The notes under the pieces: model-generated
Databases searched by the model: none
What the model was told of the DNA's origin: nothing
Seen by the model: the letters and a program-made list of their open reading frames with translations, nothing else
Source: Rikenellaceae bacterium
GTDB lineage: Bacteria > Bacteroidota > Bacteroidia > Bacteroidales > Rikenellaceae
NCBI GenBank assembly: GCA_015059945.1
Contig: SUZJ01000003.1
Span: 62,001-126,000, forward strand
Reading direction: 5' to 3'
DNA length: 64,000 nt
Part shown: piece by piece, positions 27,995-37,500 of the stretch
How positions within the stretch are numbered: position 1 is the stretch's first letter
Layout: every line of letters starts with the position of its first letter
Made by a program: the position numbers and the translations under genes

Positions 27995-28012
27995 GGGGAC
28001 CAAGCGGTCCCC
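27995..28012 (-). terminator. Hairpin after the 28048 gene
   Basis: GGGGACC and GGTCCCC form a perfect 7-bp stem with a 4-nt loop, 36 nt past the stop of the minus-strand gene. The following T-tract is weak (CTTTGTTA). Confidence 0.5.
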
Positions 28013-28047
28013 TATTGTTGTGTATATATTATTATATAGTGTGTCTA

Positions 28048-28737
28048 TTAGATATCGTCGGTGCAGAACTCGTAGCCCAAGCGTTTGCCAGTTTGTAGTT
28101 TGGGGTTCTCCATACGCGACTCGAACTGCTCGATGTTGGCATTCTTGACAGCATCGTAGGGGGGCATCAGCAGGTCGAAGCCCAACGAGTAGAGCATAGC
28201 ACGCTCGACGATCTCCACCACAGCCTGGCGCGAGATGGACTCCTGGCCAAAGCTATCGACACGCCAACGCTCCTGGCGCTTACCCTCTACGAAAAACTTA
28301 TTCTCGTGGTTGATGAAGATGCGGCCCACAAGGTAGCCCTCGTCGTCGGCACGTTTGAACTTGAACGAGTCCGAGAGGAAGTTGTAGATATTAATCACAC
28401 CGCAATAGCTCCTCTGGTTATCCTCCTGCACATACTGGTTGTGCCATATGCGGTGGTCGCGCTCGAAGGTAAAGACGTTGGTGTGCATAGCAAACACAAG
28501 CACATCGCCTGCCATCTGGATTCGTGCCTCGAACTTACCGCGGTCGCTATATTCGATGCGGATACGTTTGTCAAGTTTTTCGTCGAGCTCTTCATCGATC
28601 TCGGTCGAGAACTCGTGGAGTACATCTTTGAGCTCGTTGAAGAGAGTGTTGGTGTTGTCGAAAACGCGCTGTTTGAGGCCCGACTTGCTGACGAGCAAAT
28701 CTTTAATCTGTGTACGTAACTCGGATTGCGATTCCAT
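28048..28737 (-). CDS. Conserved hypothetical protein, family not recognised
   Basis: This 229-residue soluble protein has no signal peptide or membrane segment. The first 60 residues are probably helical and charged (LFNELKDVLHEFSTEIDEEL). The middle is beta-rich with aromatic residues (FERDHRIWHNQYVQED, YCGVINIYNFLSDSF). Near the C-terminus lies SRQAVVEIVERAMLYSLGFD. I see no nucleotide-binding or metal motif. Codon use and a clean ORF bounded by a terminator support a real gene. It lies between a MATE exporter and a glucosaminidase, which gives no functional clue. Confidence 0.75.
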   Translation of the reverse strand: MESQSELRTQIKDLLVSKSGLKQRVFDNTNTLFNELKDVLHEFSTEIDEELDEKLDKRIRIEYSDRGKFEARIQMAGDVLVFAMHTNVFTFERDHRIWHNQYVQEDNQRSYCGVINIYNFLSDSFKFKRADDEGYLVGRIFINHENKFFVEGKRQERWRVDSFGQESISRQAVVEIVERAMLYSLGFDLLMPPYDAVKNANIEQFESRMENPKLQTGKRLGYEFCTDDI

Positions 28738-28822
28738 AATGGTTTTTGATTGAGTGTGTGCTTTTTAAGCTGTGTGGATAAAAAAAGTGTAAAAAATATG
28801 TACTGATATTGTTTAGAATACT

Positions 28823-29674
28823 CTACTCGATGTAGATTTGCTGTCCCTCGGCCAAAGCGACTCCTCGGTCGGCAATGTTGTTGAGCTTGCAGAGGCGACG
28901 GGTAGAAACGCCCACCACGCGGCCAATGCGACCAATCAAGTCGCCCTTGTGGGCCAAGATGTAGCGGCCACCCTCATCGGCATAGATGCCATAGCCACTG
29001 ATGCGGTGCAGAGGTACGGCCACCCTATCGACATCGACTGCCACAACCACCTCGACCTCGGCAGGTTGTTCTTGGCTCTGCTCGCCCTCGGTGACCTCGC
29101 CCTGGGCAGGGGTGGTGGGTTGTGCAGGGGCCTCGTAGTCGGCCAGCAGTGCATTGTCGTAGCGATAGAGCTGGTGCTCCTCGATAATCTTAATCAACAG
29201 CTCGGCATATACGGGGTTGGTGGCATAGCCGGCAGCCTTGAGGCCGTGGGCCCACCCTTTGTAGTCCTTGGGATCGAGTGTAAAGAGCCCCTTGTAACGC
29301 TCCCTCTCCGAGAGGAAGAGCGAGTGGTCGATATAGCTCTCCTCGACCGAGTCGTAGCTGCGGAAGCACTCCTGGGGGGCGTCATCGTCGTGGCGCAGCG
29401 AGGGACCATCCCACGAGCCACCACACTTTATACCAAAGTGGTTGTTGCCCTCGCGAGCGAGCCTCGAATTACCATTGCCCGACTCGAGCAAGCCCTGGGC
29501 AAGGGTAATGCTGGCAGGTATGCCATAGAGGGCCTGCTGCTCTACTGCCAGGGGGGCATACTTGTCGATATACTCCTTGCGAGTGAGCTTGGCCTGCTCT
29601 TGTGCCGACACTGCCCCACCCATAAAGGCAAGCGCACCGAGCACCAAGACTATATGTCGAACTAAATTTGTCAT
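28823..29674 (-). CDS. Secreted N-acetylglucosaminidase-type peptidoglycan hydrolase with C-terminal LysM
   Basis: The signal peptide ends GGAVSAQ. Residues about 30-165 are a glucosaminidase (Glyco_hydro_73/FlgJ-like) domain with the catalytic Glu at E64 in GLLESGNGNS, followed by the HFGIKCGGSWDG and YDSVEESYIDHSLFL motifs. A Glu/Gln/Pro linker leads to a C-terminal LysM-like domain (AHKGDLIGRIGRVVGVSTRRLCKLNNI) that binds glycan. It hydrolyses cell-wall glycan strands. The frame is open from GTG 29683, but that codon lies inside a TATATTTG promoter box, so I start at ATG 29674. Confidence 0.9.
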   Translation of the reverse strand: MTNLVRHIVLVLGALAFMGGAVSAQEQAKLTRKEYIDKYAPLAVEQQALYGIPASITLAQGLLESGNGNSRLAREGNNHFGIKCGGSWDGPSLRHDDDAPQECFRSYDSVEESYIDHSLFLSERERYKGLFTLDPKDYKGWAHGLKAAGYATNPVYAELLIKIIEEHQLYRYDNALLADYEAPAQPTTPAQGEVTEGEQSQEQPAEVEVVVAVDVDRVAVPLHRISGYGIYADEGGRYILAHKGDLIGRIGRVVGVSTRRLCKLNNIADRGVALAEGQQIYIE

Positions 29675-29682
29675 AATCGCCA

Positions 29683-29690
29683 CAAATATA
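29683..29690 (-). promoter_or_regulatory. Bacteroidetes -7 box (TATATTTG) for the glucosaminidase gene
   Basis: On the minus strand TATATTTG ends 9 nt before the ATG at 29674. Transcription would start only a few bases before that ATG, giving a very short leader and ruling out the upstream GTG. Confidence 0.5.
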
Positions 29691-29710
29691 TGTATTTTTT
29701 TTATTTTTCG

Positions 29711-29718
29711 TACCTTTG
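29711..29718 (+). promoter_or_regulatory. Bacteroidetes -7 box (TACCTTTG) for the GT9 gene
   Basis: TACCTTTG followed by TGG lies about 45 nt before the GT9 start, divergent from the glucosaminidase promoter. Confidence 0.5.
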
Positions 29719-29762
29719 TGGCGCAAGGCTATACATATATCAATATAAAGAGGGGCAAACCG

Positions 29763-30800
29763 ATGGTAACTCACAGCAGTGTGAAACACGTTTTGGTAAT
29801 CCGCCTGCGAGGATTGTCGCAGACGGCTATGTGTGTTCACGCCCTGAGGGGACTGCGCCGCGACTTCCCCGAATTGAAGATTACAGTCTTGACCGTCAGG
29901 CAGTTCGAGCCCCTTTTCAGGGGTGTCGAGGGTGTCGAGTACCTCTTTGCCGACGAGCCCTGCTACAAAGGTGTGGCTGGCGAGTGGCGCTTGTGGCGCT
30001 CGATACAGCGCTTGGGCGTTGATGCCATAGCCGACTTGGAAGCGAGTGGCCGCTCGAGTAGGCTTGCTTTCAGTTTGAAACCTCGCCGCATAGCACACAT
30101 CGACAAAAGCCGCAACGAACGCCGACTTTTAACCCGCAAATTCCGCAAAGTAATGACTCAGTTGGAGCCCTTGTCGCAACGTAGTCGCGAGGTTTTCAAC
30201 CAGTTAGGCCTTCCGTTCTGTATGCCAGCCCCCATACGCCGTAGGCGCATTGTCGAGCCCCCACAAATTGCAACCATACTGGCTGGCGAAAAGCGCGGAG
30301 TGTGGATTGGCGTGGCCCCTCTGTCACCCAACCACGGCACCTGCTACCCTATTCCACAAGCTGCCGAACTGATTGGCCTGCTGGCCGACAAGTACGACAA
30401 GGTCTTTGTCTTTGGCAACGGCAAGTACGAAAGGCAGTTCTGCGAGGGTATGCAGACCAAGTTTGAAAGTGTAATCTCCATAGCCGAAAGGGCCTCGCTG
30501 AGCGAGCAAATGGAGCTGATAAAGATGCTCGATGCGGTTGTGACCATCGACGGGCCCATACTGAGCCTTGCATCGCTGGTGGGCACCCCTGCGGTGTCGA
30601 TTTGGGGCGCCACTCACCCCTTTATAGAGTCGTGTGGGTATGGCCAGAACCCCGCCAACAGTGTTCAAATCGACCTTCCGTGCCGCCCCTGCTCGGTTGA
30701 CGGACGCCACCAATGCCTGCTCGGAAGCCACGAATGTATGAGGCGCATAACCCCACAAATGGTCGCAAAAAGGGTTGAAGAGGTCGTTAAGGGCTGTTAA
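29763..30800 (+). CDS. Glycosyltransferase family 9 (ADP-heptose:LPS heptosyltransferase-like)
   Basis: This 345-residue GT-B enzyme transfers a heptose or related sugar onto the lipopolysaccharide core at the inner face of the inner membrane. Evidence is the N-terminal HVLVIRLRGLSQTAMCVHALRGL, the donor-site segment VTIDGPILSLASLVGTPAVSIWGATHP, and the Cys-rich end CRPCSVDGRHQCLLGSHECM that is usual in this family. The RLRGLSQTAM stretch replaces the commoner RLSSLGDVLH. I start at ATG 29763 because the open frame upstream crosses the promoter at 29711. The exact acceptor is unknown. Confidence 0.85.
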   Translation: MVTHSSVKHVLVIRLRGLSQTAMCVHALRGLRRDFPELKITVLTVRQFEPLFRGVEGVEYLFADEPCYKGVAGEWRLWRSIQRLGVDAIADLEASGRSSRLAFSLKPRRIAHIDKSRNERRLLTRKFRKVMTQLEPLSQRSREVFNQLGLPFCMPAPIRRRRIVEPPQIATILAGEKRGVWIGVAPLSPNHGTCYPIPQAAELIGLLADKYDKVFVFGNGKYERQFCEGMQTKFESVISIAERASLSEQMELIKMLDAVVTIDGPILSLASLVGTPAVSIWGATHPFIESCGYGQNPANSVQIDLPCRPCSVDGRHQCLLGSHECMRRITPQMVAKRVEEVVKGC

Positions 30801-30935
30801 CACAAAAAATTATTAAAAAAATTTACTATCAGTTTAACACATACCTACAAGCCTAAATATCAACAAATTAAGACCACAAAAGGCAAAATTTTGTGTAAAT
30901 TTAATGTTAAATTATTATTAAAATTTTTTAATTTA

Positions 30936-30966
30936 TTTGCAGGTTTCAAAATTTGCCTTACCTTTG
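30936..30966 (+). promoter_or_regulatory. Promoter of the candidate small RNA
   Basis: TTTG at 30936-30939 and TACCTTTG at 30959-30966 are separated by exactly 19 nt, the best match to the Bacteroidetes consensus in the window. About 150 nt of very AT-rich DNA precede it. No gene follows before the terminator at 31051-31088. Confidence 0.8.
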
Positions 30967-30971
30967 TGGTG

Positions 30972-31088
30972 AAGTTTTAAGGTTCATTTAGGTTAGTAGT
31001 TTTAGGTTAGTAGAAACAGGGCAAGAGTGATTCTATCCCCTGTTTAAGTTAAAAGCTCGCGATTTTGTCTTAAATCGTGAGCTTTTTT
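30972..31088 (+). ncRNA. Candidate small RNA of about 117 nt
   Basis: The predicted transcript runs from a few bases after the 30936-30966 promoter to a strong intrinsic terminator. It contains a 13-nt direct repeat TTTAGGTTAGTAG at 30987-30999 and 31001-31013, a hairpin AAACAGGG/CCCTGTTT at 31014-31045, and the terminator stem at 31051-31084. No ORF with plausible coding content fits inside. The next gene (tetR) has its own promoter at 31175, so this is not simply its leader. I do not recognise the RNA family; the end points are inferred. Confidence 0.6.
31051..31088 (+). terminator. Intrinsic terminator of the candidate small RNA
   Basis: A 15-bp stem AAAAGCTCGCGATTT / AAATCGTGAGCTTTT with one G-U pair, a 6-nt loop and six terminal T. 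Confidence 0.85.
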
Positions 31089-31174
31089 ATTTCTACCTCG
31101 CCCCCCTCAACCCAAAGGGTTGCACACTATTTGCAAATAAATCCGAATTGCACAATAAAAAACTAGAAAACTCG

Positions 31175-31206
31175 TTTGGTTTTTCGAGTTTCCTGCGCTA
31201 CATTTG
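31175..31206 (+). promoter_or_regulatory. Promoter of the tetR-efflux operon
   Basis: TTTG at 31175-31178 and TACATTTG at 31199-31206 are separated by 20 nt, about 75 nt before tetR. A short inverted sequence flanks it (GTATTCCCAAATTAGG with TTGGGGAATAC at 31212-31242), which could be the TetR operator. Confidence 0.65.
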
Positions 31207-31280
31207 TGGCCGTATTCCCAAATTAGGCGCTTGGGGAATACAGCGACCACACAAGCGCCACAAAAAACTCAACGACAACT

Positions 31281-31895
31281 ATGACAACCAGAGAGCACAT
31301 AGTAGCCACCGCAACCGATATGTTCATCTCGCAGGGCATTCGTTCGGTGCGTATGGACGACATCGCCCGCCAGTGCGGAGTGTCGAAGCGCACCATCTAC
31401 GAAATTTTCAAAGACCGCGAGGAGCTCATTGGCGAGAGTATGCGTCATCACGCAATACAGAGCCACACCCAGAGCGAGCAGGTTGCCGAGGGTGCCGAGA
31501 ATGTTCTGCACGCATTTTGGCTCACTTTCACAAATGGCAATCGTTTTTGCAAGGGCAACAACACAATCATCGACGAGTTGCGACGTTATTACCCACAGGT
31601 GATGGAGCAGCTGATGATAGATATTCACGAGGCTGTAGTGGCCCACACTCGCGACAAGCTGTCGGAGGGTGTAGCCGACGGGTTGATAATCTCGGATCTC
31701 GACCTCGACTTCTTTTCGCGCGCGCTGACAAACTATGTCTACGGCCTGGGTATTATCAGCGCCAACACCCATACTACGGGTGTGGTAATCACCGACCAAA
31801 CTATGCCCACAGCCGTACTGGTCTTTCTGCGCGGCATATCGACCGAGAAAGGCCGACGCTACATTGATGAGAATTTACTAATAAACAATAAATAA
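31281..31895 (+). CDS. TetR/AcrR family transcriptional regulator
   Basis: The protein has 204 residues with an N-terminal helix-turn-helix (IRSVRMDDIARQCGVSKRTIYEIF, about 20-43) and an all-helical C-terminal ligand domain (DELRRYYPQVMEQLM). It is the first gene of an operon with tolC, adaptor, pump and PII-like genes (28 bp to the next gene) and is most simply its autoregulated repressor. A palindromic element TTCCCAAA-TTTGGGAA-like in the region 31212-31242 is a possible operator. The inducer is unknown. Confidence 0.9.
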   Translation: MTTREHIVATATDMFISQGIRSVRMDDIARQCGVSKRTIYEIFKDREELIGESMRHHAIQSHTQSEQVAEGAENVLHAFWLTFTNGNRFCKGNNTIIDELRRYYPQVMEQLMIDIHEAVVAHTRDKLSEGVADGLIISDLDLDFFSRALTNYVYGLGIISANTHTTGVVITDQTMPTAVLVFLRGISTEKGRRYIDENLLINNK

Positions 31896-31922
31896 TTTCA
31901 TTTTTCTGAACAAGAAGCAGTT

Positions 31923-33365
31923 ATGAAGAGAATCATCATCTGTTTGGCCACCGCTGTGGCGGCCCTGTGGTCGACGAGTGTCGGCGCACAGCAGTTTGAA
32001 CTCTCGCTCGACAAGGCTTTAGAAATCGCACTGAGCGACAACCCAACGATAAAGGTTGCGGGGCTGGAAATCGAGCGTCAGGATTGGGTTAGGAAACAGA
32101 CCATTGGCAACCTGTTGCCCAATGTGTCGGTCAGCGGACAGTACTCATATAGTATTGTCAAGCAGGAGATGGCCAAGGGCCTCTCGTTTGGTGCCGACAA
32201 CAGCATCTCTACTCAGGCATCGTTGAGCCTGCCGCTGTTTGCACCCACCGTTTACGAAACCCTCAAGATGAACCAAACCCAGTTGGAGCAGGCTGTCGAG
32301 AGTGCTCGCAGCAGCAAGATTAACCTTGCCAACGAGGTCAAAAAGGGATTTTACAACATCCTGCTGGCCGAGCAGTCGTTGGTTGTGTTGAAGGAGAGCG
32401 AGAAGTCGATTGCCGAGACCGTAGCCAACACCGAGAAGATGTATGCCCAGGGGTTGGCCTCGGAGTACGACCTATTGAGTGCCCAGGTGCAGTTGAGCAA
32501 CCTGAAGCCCAACATCATCCAGACCGAGAACTCGATTAAGACCAGCAAGTTGCTCTTTAAGATGTACTTGGGCCTGCCTGCCAATGCCGACTTTACCCTT
32601 GTGGGTACGCTCGACCAGATGGCCGACCAAGCCTCGGTGAACACCATTCCCACCGACTCGGTAGATATTTCGAACAACACCGACCTGCGCTCGCTTGACC
32701 TGCAAGCACAGATGCTCAACCACCAGCTCAAACTGACCAACGCAAGCCGTCTGCCGACCATTGCAGCGTTCTCGAACTTTATGTTTTCGGGTAACGACAA
32801 CACGATGGACTTTGGCAGTATGATGGGCGGCGGTATTGGCGGCCCGGGTGCAGGAGCAGGTGGTGGCGAAGGCTCGACGGGTAGCGGAGCAACCACCAAG
32901 AAAGAGTGGTGGTGGCAGCATCCTCTGTCAGCAGGTATCACCATCAGTATTCCGCTCTTTTCGGGTGGTCGCAATGTGCACAAGATTAGCGAGATAAACA
33001 ACTCGCTCAGCCAGCTCTCGTTGCAGAGGGAGTATCTGCGCCAGAGTGTAAACATACAGGTCGAGAACGCCTTCAACTCTATCCTAACCGCACGCGAGAA
33101 GATGGCATCAAACGAGATTACTGTTCGCCAAGCACAAAAGGCCTACGATATTGCCCTTGTGCGCTACAATGCAGGCACCAGCACCATCTTGGAGCTCAAC
33201 TCGTCGGAGTTGTCGCTCACCCAGGCCAAGCTGAACTACTCGCAGGCCACCTACGACTACCTGGCAGCTCGCGCCGATTATGAGAAAATCATAGGCCAAG
33301 GCTTTGAGCCCGAGCAGCCCACCGAGCCCGAGCAGCCCACCGACGAGCAGGGCGCACAGCAGTAG
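31923..33365 (+). CDS. TolC-family outer-membrane efflux protein
   Basis: This is the outer-membrane channel of a tripartite RND pump. A signal peptide ends STSVGAQ. Two OEP repeats with long coiled-coil helices follow (ALEIALSDNPTIKVAGLEIE, and KAYDIALVRYNAGTSTILELNSSELSLTQAKLNY, given here in parts). Between the repeats, at about residues 290-330, is a Gly/Met/Ser-rich insert (SMMGGGIGGPGAGAGGG) followed by three Trp (EWWWQHP), which looks like an exposed or flexible loop. The C-terminus is a Pro/Glu/Gln tail of repeated EQPT. It lies between tetR and the adaptor gene. Confidence 0.9.
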   Translation: MKRIIICLATAVAALWSTSVGAQQFELSLDKALEIALSDNPTIKVAGLEIERQDWVRKQTIGNLLPNVSVSGQYSYSIVKQEMAKGLSFGADNSISTQASLSLPLFAPTVYETLKMNQTQLEQAVESARSSKINLANEVKKGFYNILLAEQSLVVLKESEKSIAETVANTEKMYAQGLASEYDLLSAQVQLSNLKPNIIQTENSIKTSKLLFKMYLGLPANADFTLVGTLDQMADQASVNTIPTDSVDISNNTDLRSLDLQAQMLNHQLKLTNASRLPTIAAFSNFMFSGNDNTMDFGSMMGGGIGGPGAGAGGGEGSTGSGATTKKEWWWQHPLSAGITISIPLFSGGRNVHKISEINNSLSQLSLQREYLRQSVNIQVENAFNSILTAREKMASNEITVRQAQKAYDIALVRYNAGTSTILELNSSELSLTQAKLNYSQATYDYLAARADYEKIIGQGFEPEQPTEPEQPTDEQGAQQ

Positions 33366-33422
33366 TCACCACCCCAACACACACAGAGAGAATAACAAAT
33401 AAAAAAATACCAAATAAACACA

Positions 33423-34475
33423 ATGAAACGCAACACAATTGTCGTAGCCTGCTGCATTGCTGCCACCCTCGCGTTGAGCAGCTGTGGCTCAAAGAAAGGC
33501 ACCTCGCAGGGTGTCAGCCTCGCAGCCCCCACCGAGATGGAGGTTCTCACCCGCACTTCGCCCGTAGAGCGAATGACCATCGCCCAGACCGAAGATTTCA
33601 CCTCAACCCTGCTCCCCTACAAGAAGAGCTTTATCACCCCTCAGATGTCGCTCCGTATCGACAAGATTAACGTCGAGGTGGGCGACCACGTTAAGGAGGG
33701 CCAAGTGGTGGCCGAGTTGGACCGCAACCAGTACAACCAGAGCGCCGTACAGCTCAAAAACACCAAGCAGACCTTGGAGCGTATGCGTAGCGTATACGAG
33801 GCAGGTGGCGTGAGCCAGTCGCAAATCGACGAGCTCGAGACCTCGGTAACCGTATTGGAGGAGACCGTAGCCAACCTAAAACGCAGCATCGAACTGAAAG
33901 CCCCCTTCAGCGGCATTATCACTGGCCGTTACAACGAGGTGGGCGACCTGTTTGCTATGGCAGGTAATGCCGACGGTGGTATGGGTATGTTCCAGATTAT
34001 GCAGATCGACAAGCTCAAAGCCATCGTGGCTCTGAGCGAGCAGTACTACCCACAGGTCTACAAGGGTATGAAGGTAATGGTCAAGGCCGACGTCTACCCC
34101 GACAAGGAGTTCCCCGCAACAGTGAGCATCGTCTACCCCTCGATTAACGCCACTACTCGCACCTTTAATGTAGAGCTGGTTATCCCCAACAAGGAGGAGA
34201 TTTTGCGCCCAGGTATGTTTGGTCGCGCCACCTTCAATATGGGCGAGCGCAGCAGTCTGACCGTAGAGGATGTATCTATCCAGAAGCAGATGGGTGTAAA
34301 CGACCGCTACGTCTATGTTATCAAAGATGACGTTGCCGAGCGTAGGGTTGTAACCCTGGGCCGCCAAGTGGGTAACCGCGTAGAGGTACTCTCGGGCGTA
34401 AACGAGGGCGAGCAGGTTGCCGTAACCGCACTGTCGAAGCTCAAAAATGGCAGCAAAGTGAAGGTTGTCGAGTAA
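33423..34475 (+). CDS. RND efflux periplasmic adaptor (membrane fusion protein), lipoprotein
   Basis: The protein joins the inner-membrane RND pump to the TolC-like channel. It has a lipoprotein signal (LALSSC, lipidated Cys 21). The barrel-sandwich and lipoyl halves are MSLRIDKINVEVGDHVKEGQ and LKAPFSGIITGRYNEVGD, separated by a coiled-coil hairpin (residues about 95-150). A beta-barrel and membrane-proximal domain follow (QKQMGVNDRYVYVIKD). The 350-residue length fits the AcrA/MexA type of Bacteroidetes. Confidence 0.93.
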   Translation: MKRNTIVVACCIAATLALSSCGSKKGTSQGVSLAAPTEMEVLTRTSPVERMTIAQTEDFTSTLLPYKKSFITPQMSLRIDKINVEVGDHVKEGQVVAELDRNQYNQSAVQLKNTKQTLERMRSVYEAGGVSQSQIDELETSVTVLEETVANLKRSIELKAPFSGIITGRYNEVGDLFAMAGNADGGMGMFQIMQIDKLKAIVALSEQYYPQVYKGMKVMVKADVYPDKEFPATVSIVYPSINATTRTFNVELVIPNKEEILRPGMFGRATFNMGERSSLTVEDVSIQKQMGVNDRYVYVIKDDVAERRVVTLGRQVGNRVEVLSGVNEGEQVAVTALSKLKNGSKVKVVE

Positions 34476-34542
34476 GGCGTACCCCAACATCTACCTACAA
34501 GAAAGAAACACACAGACAGAGAGAGAGTTTTAAGTTAGCGTT

Positions 34543-37500
34543 ATGAAAATATACGAAACATCAGTAAAGAAGCCCATTTCGACGGCGCTGATTTTCGTTG
34601 CAGTGATTGTATTCGGTCTATTCTCGCTCAACAATCTTGCAATCGACCAGCTGCCCGAGATGGACTTGCCTGCCATATCGGTAATCACCACCTATCCGGG
34701 TGCCAATGCCGAGGATATCGAGACCAATATCACTCGCCGCATCGAAGATGGCCTCAATACAGTGAGCAACCTGAAAGAGATTACCTCCAAGTCGAGCGAT
34801 GGTGTGTCGCTCGTGTCGCTCGAATTTGAGTGGGGCTCAAACCTCGACGAGGCCTCAAATGATATTCGCGATGCTCTGGGCCGACTGACCGACTATCTGC
34901 CCGAGGATGCCGAAACCCCAATCTTGTTCCGCTTCAACTCGTCGATGATGCCCATTATGTCGTTCTCGATTACGGCCGAGGAGAGCTACCCCGCTCTGAA
35001 CAAGATTCTCGAAGAGCAGTTCGTAAACCGCTTGAGCCGCATCGATGGTGTGGGCTCGGTGGGCATCTCGGGTGCCCCTGTGAGGGAGATTCAGGTGAAC
35101 GTAGACCCCGTGAAGATGGAGGCCTACGGATTGAGCGTCGAGCAGATTGGCGCAATCATAGCCCAAGAGAATATCAACACCTCGGGCGGTACGCTCGACA
35201 TCGGTAACAACACCTACAACATCAAGGCCGACAGCGAGTTCACCAGCAGCGACGACCTGAAAACCATCCTCATAAGCAACCTCAATGGCCAGGAGGTCTA
35301 CCTGCGCGATATTGCCGAGATTAAGGATACACTCGAAAAGCAGACCCTCGACGAGCGAATGAATGGCCGTCAGGGTGTGAGGGTTATAATTCAGAAGCAG
35401 TCGGGTGCCAACACCGTAAGGATTGTGAATGAGGTGAAGAAGATGCTGCCCTCGATTGAGAAGAATCTGCCCTCGGATGTAGAGATTCACTTGCTGGGCG
35501 ACTCGTCGAAGAATATCAAAGACAGTATCAACTCGCTGAGCGAAACCATTATGTTCGCCTTCTTGTTTGTGATACTGGTTGTGCTATTCTTCCTGGGTAG
35601 GTGGAGGGCAACGCTGATTGTCTGCCTTACGATTCCTATTTCGCTGGTAGTAGCGTTCATCTATCTGAACCTTACGGGCGGTACGCTCAACATCATCTCG
35701 CTCTCGTCGCTCTCGATTGCGATTGGTATGGTTGTAGACGATGCCATTGTGGTATTGGAGAACATCACCACCCACATCGAGCGAGGCAGCAAGCCACGCG
35801 AGGCGGCCATCTATGGCACCAACGAGGTGTGGCTGTCGGTAATTGCCACCACTCTGGTAGTAGTAGCCGTATTCCTGCCCTTGACTATGGTAGACGGTAT
35901 GGCAGGTGTAATGTTCAAACAGCTCGGTTGGATTGTGTCGTTGGTTGTAACCACCTCTACCGTGGCAGCCATTTCGCTTACGCCTATGCTCTCGGCCCTG
36001 CTGCTCCGCTTGGAGAACAACAAGCACACCTACAAGGGCCTGAGCATTGTATACAAGCCTATCGACAAGTTCCTCGCTTGGTTGGACCGCGCCTACGAGC
36101 GCATACTGCGCTGGGCTCTGGCTCACAAGAAGATTGTATTCTTTGCGCCAATGGTGATACTGGTATTTGGTATGTGGCTGTTTGCGACCAAGATTCCCAC
36201 CGAGTTTATGCCCAGCAGCGATGGCGACCAGATGAGTGCCACCATCACCTTGGAGCAGAACATTGGCGTTGAGTACACCACCCGCATTGCTCGCCAAATC
36301 GACAGCATTGTCTATGCCAACTACCCCGAGGTTATGCTTTTGAGCACCAGTGCGGGCTCGGCAAGCACCTCGAACGTATTCTCGGCAATGAGCACCACCG
36401 GCAGCAACATCATCAACTACACCTTCCGTCTTACCGACCCCCAAGACCGCGAGCGCACCGTATTTGAGATTGCCGATGCTTTCCGTGCCGACCTGGCCAC
36501 CTTTCCAGAGATTAAACGCTCGATTGTAAACTCGGGCGGTGGTATGATGGGTGGCAGTGGCTCGGTACAGATACAGATTTTCGGCCACGACATCGAAAAG
36601 ACCAACCAGATTGCCGACGACCTGATTGCCCAGTTCTCGCAGCTCGAGGGCGCAAGGGATGTGCGTATGTCGCGCGACGATATGAGGCCCGAGTACAATG
36701 TCGAGTTCGACCGCAACAAGATGGCCTACTACGGCCTGAACACCTCGACCGTTGCGAGCGCTATCCGCAACCGAATCAACGGTATGACCGCCTCGATTTA
36801 CCGCGAGGATGGCGAGGAGTACTACATCAAAGTGCGCTACGCCGAAGAGCACCGCACCTCGATAGAGGATGTTGAGAACATCTTGGTCTACAACCAGCGT
36901 GGCCAGGGTGTGAGGGTTAAAGATGTGGGACGCGTGGTAGAGGTCTACGCTCCACCAACGATCGAGCGCGAAAACCGCCAGAGGCTCGTGACCGTAACCG
37001 TTGCACTGGGTAACAACGTGGTGCTGGGCGATATGGTTGCCAAAGTGAACCAGATTCTCGATCAGTATCCTATGCCCGAGGATGTCTATACCGACATTGG
37101 TGGCGACTGGGAGGACCAGCAAGAGTCGTTTGCCGACCTGGGCGTGCTGTTGATACTGATTGTACTGCTCGTTTACATTGTTATGGCTACCCAGTTCGAG
37201 TCGTTCGTGATGCCCTTTATCATTATGTTTACCATTCTCTACGCCCTCCCCGGCTCGGCCATTGCACTGTGGCTGACCAACACCCCCTTGAGCCTTATGG
37301 CGCTGATTGCCATAGTGATGCTGGTGGGTATTGTGGTCAAGAACGGTATCGTTATGGTAGACTTCACCAACCTACTGCGCGAGCGTGGCGTGGGTATGTA
37401 CGACGCAGTTTTACAGGCAGGTAAGAGCCGTCTGAGGCCCGTATTGATGACCTCGCTGACAACCATCCTGGGTATGTTCCCAATGGCACTGGGGCTGGGT

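Noticed and set aside
30668-30800. Cys-rich end of the GT9 protein as a novel metal site
   Set aside because: The pattern of Cys residues there is usual in heptosyltransferase-family proteins.
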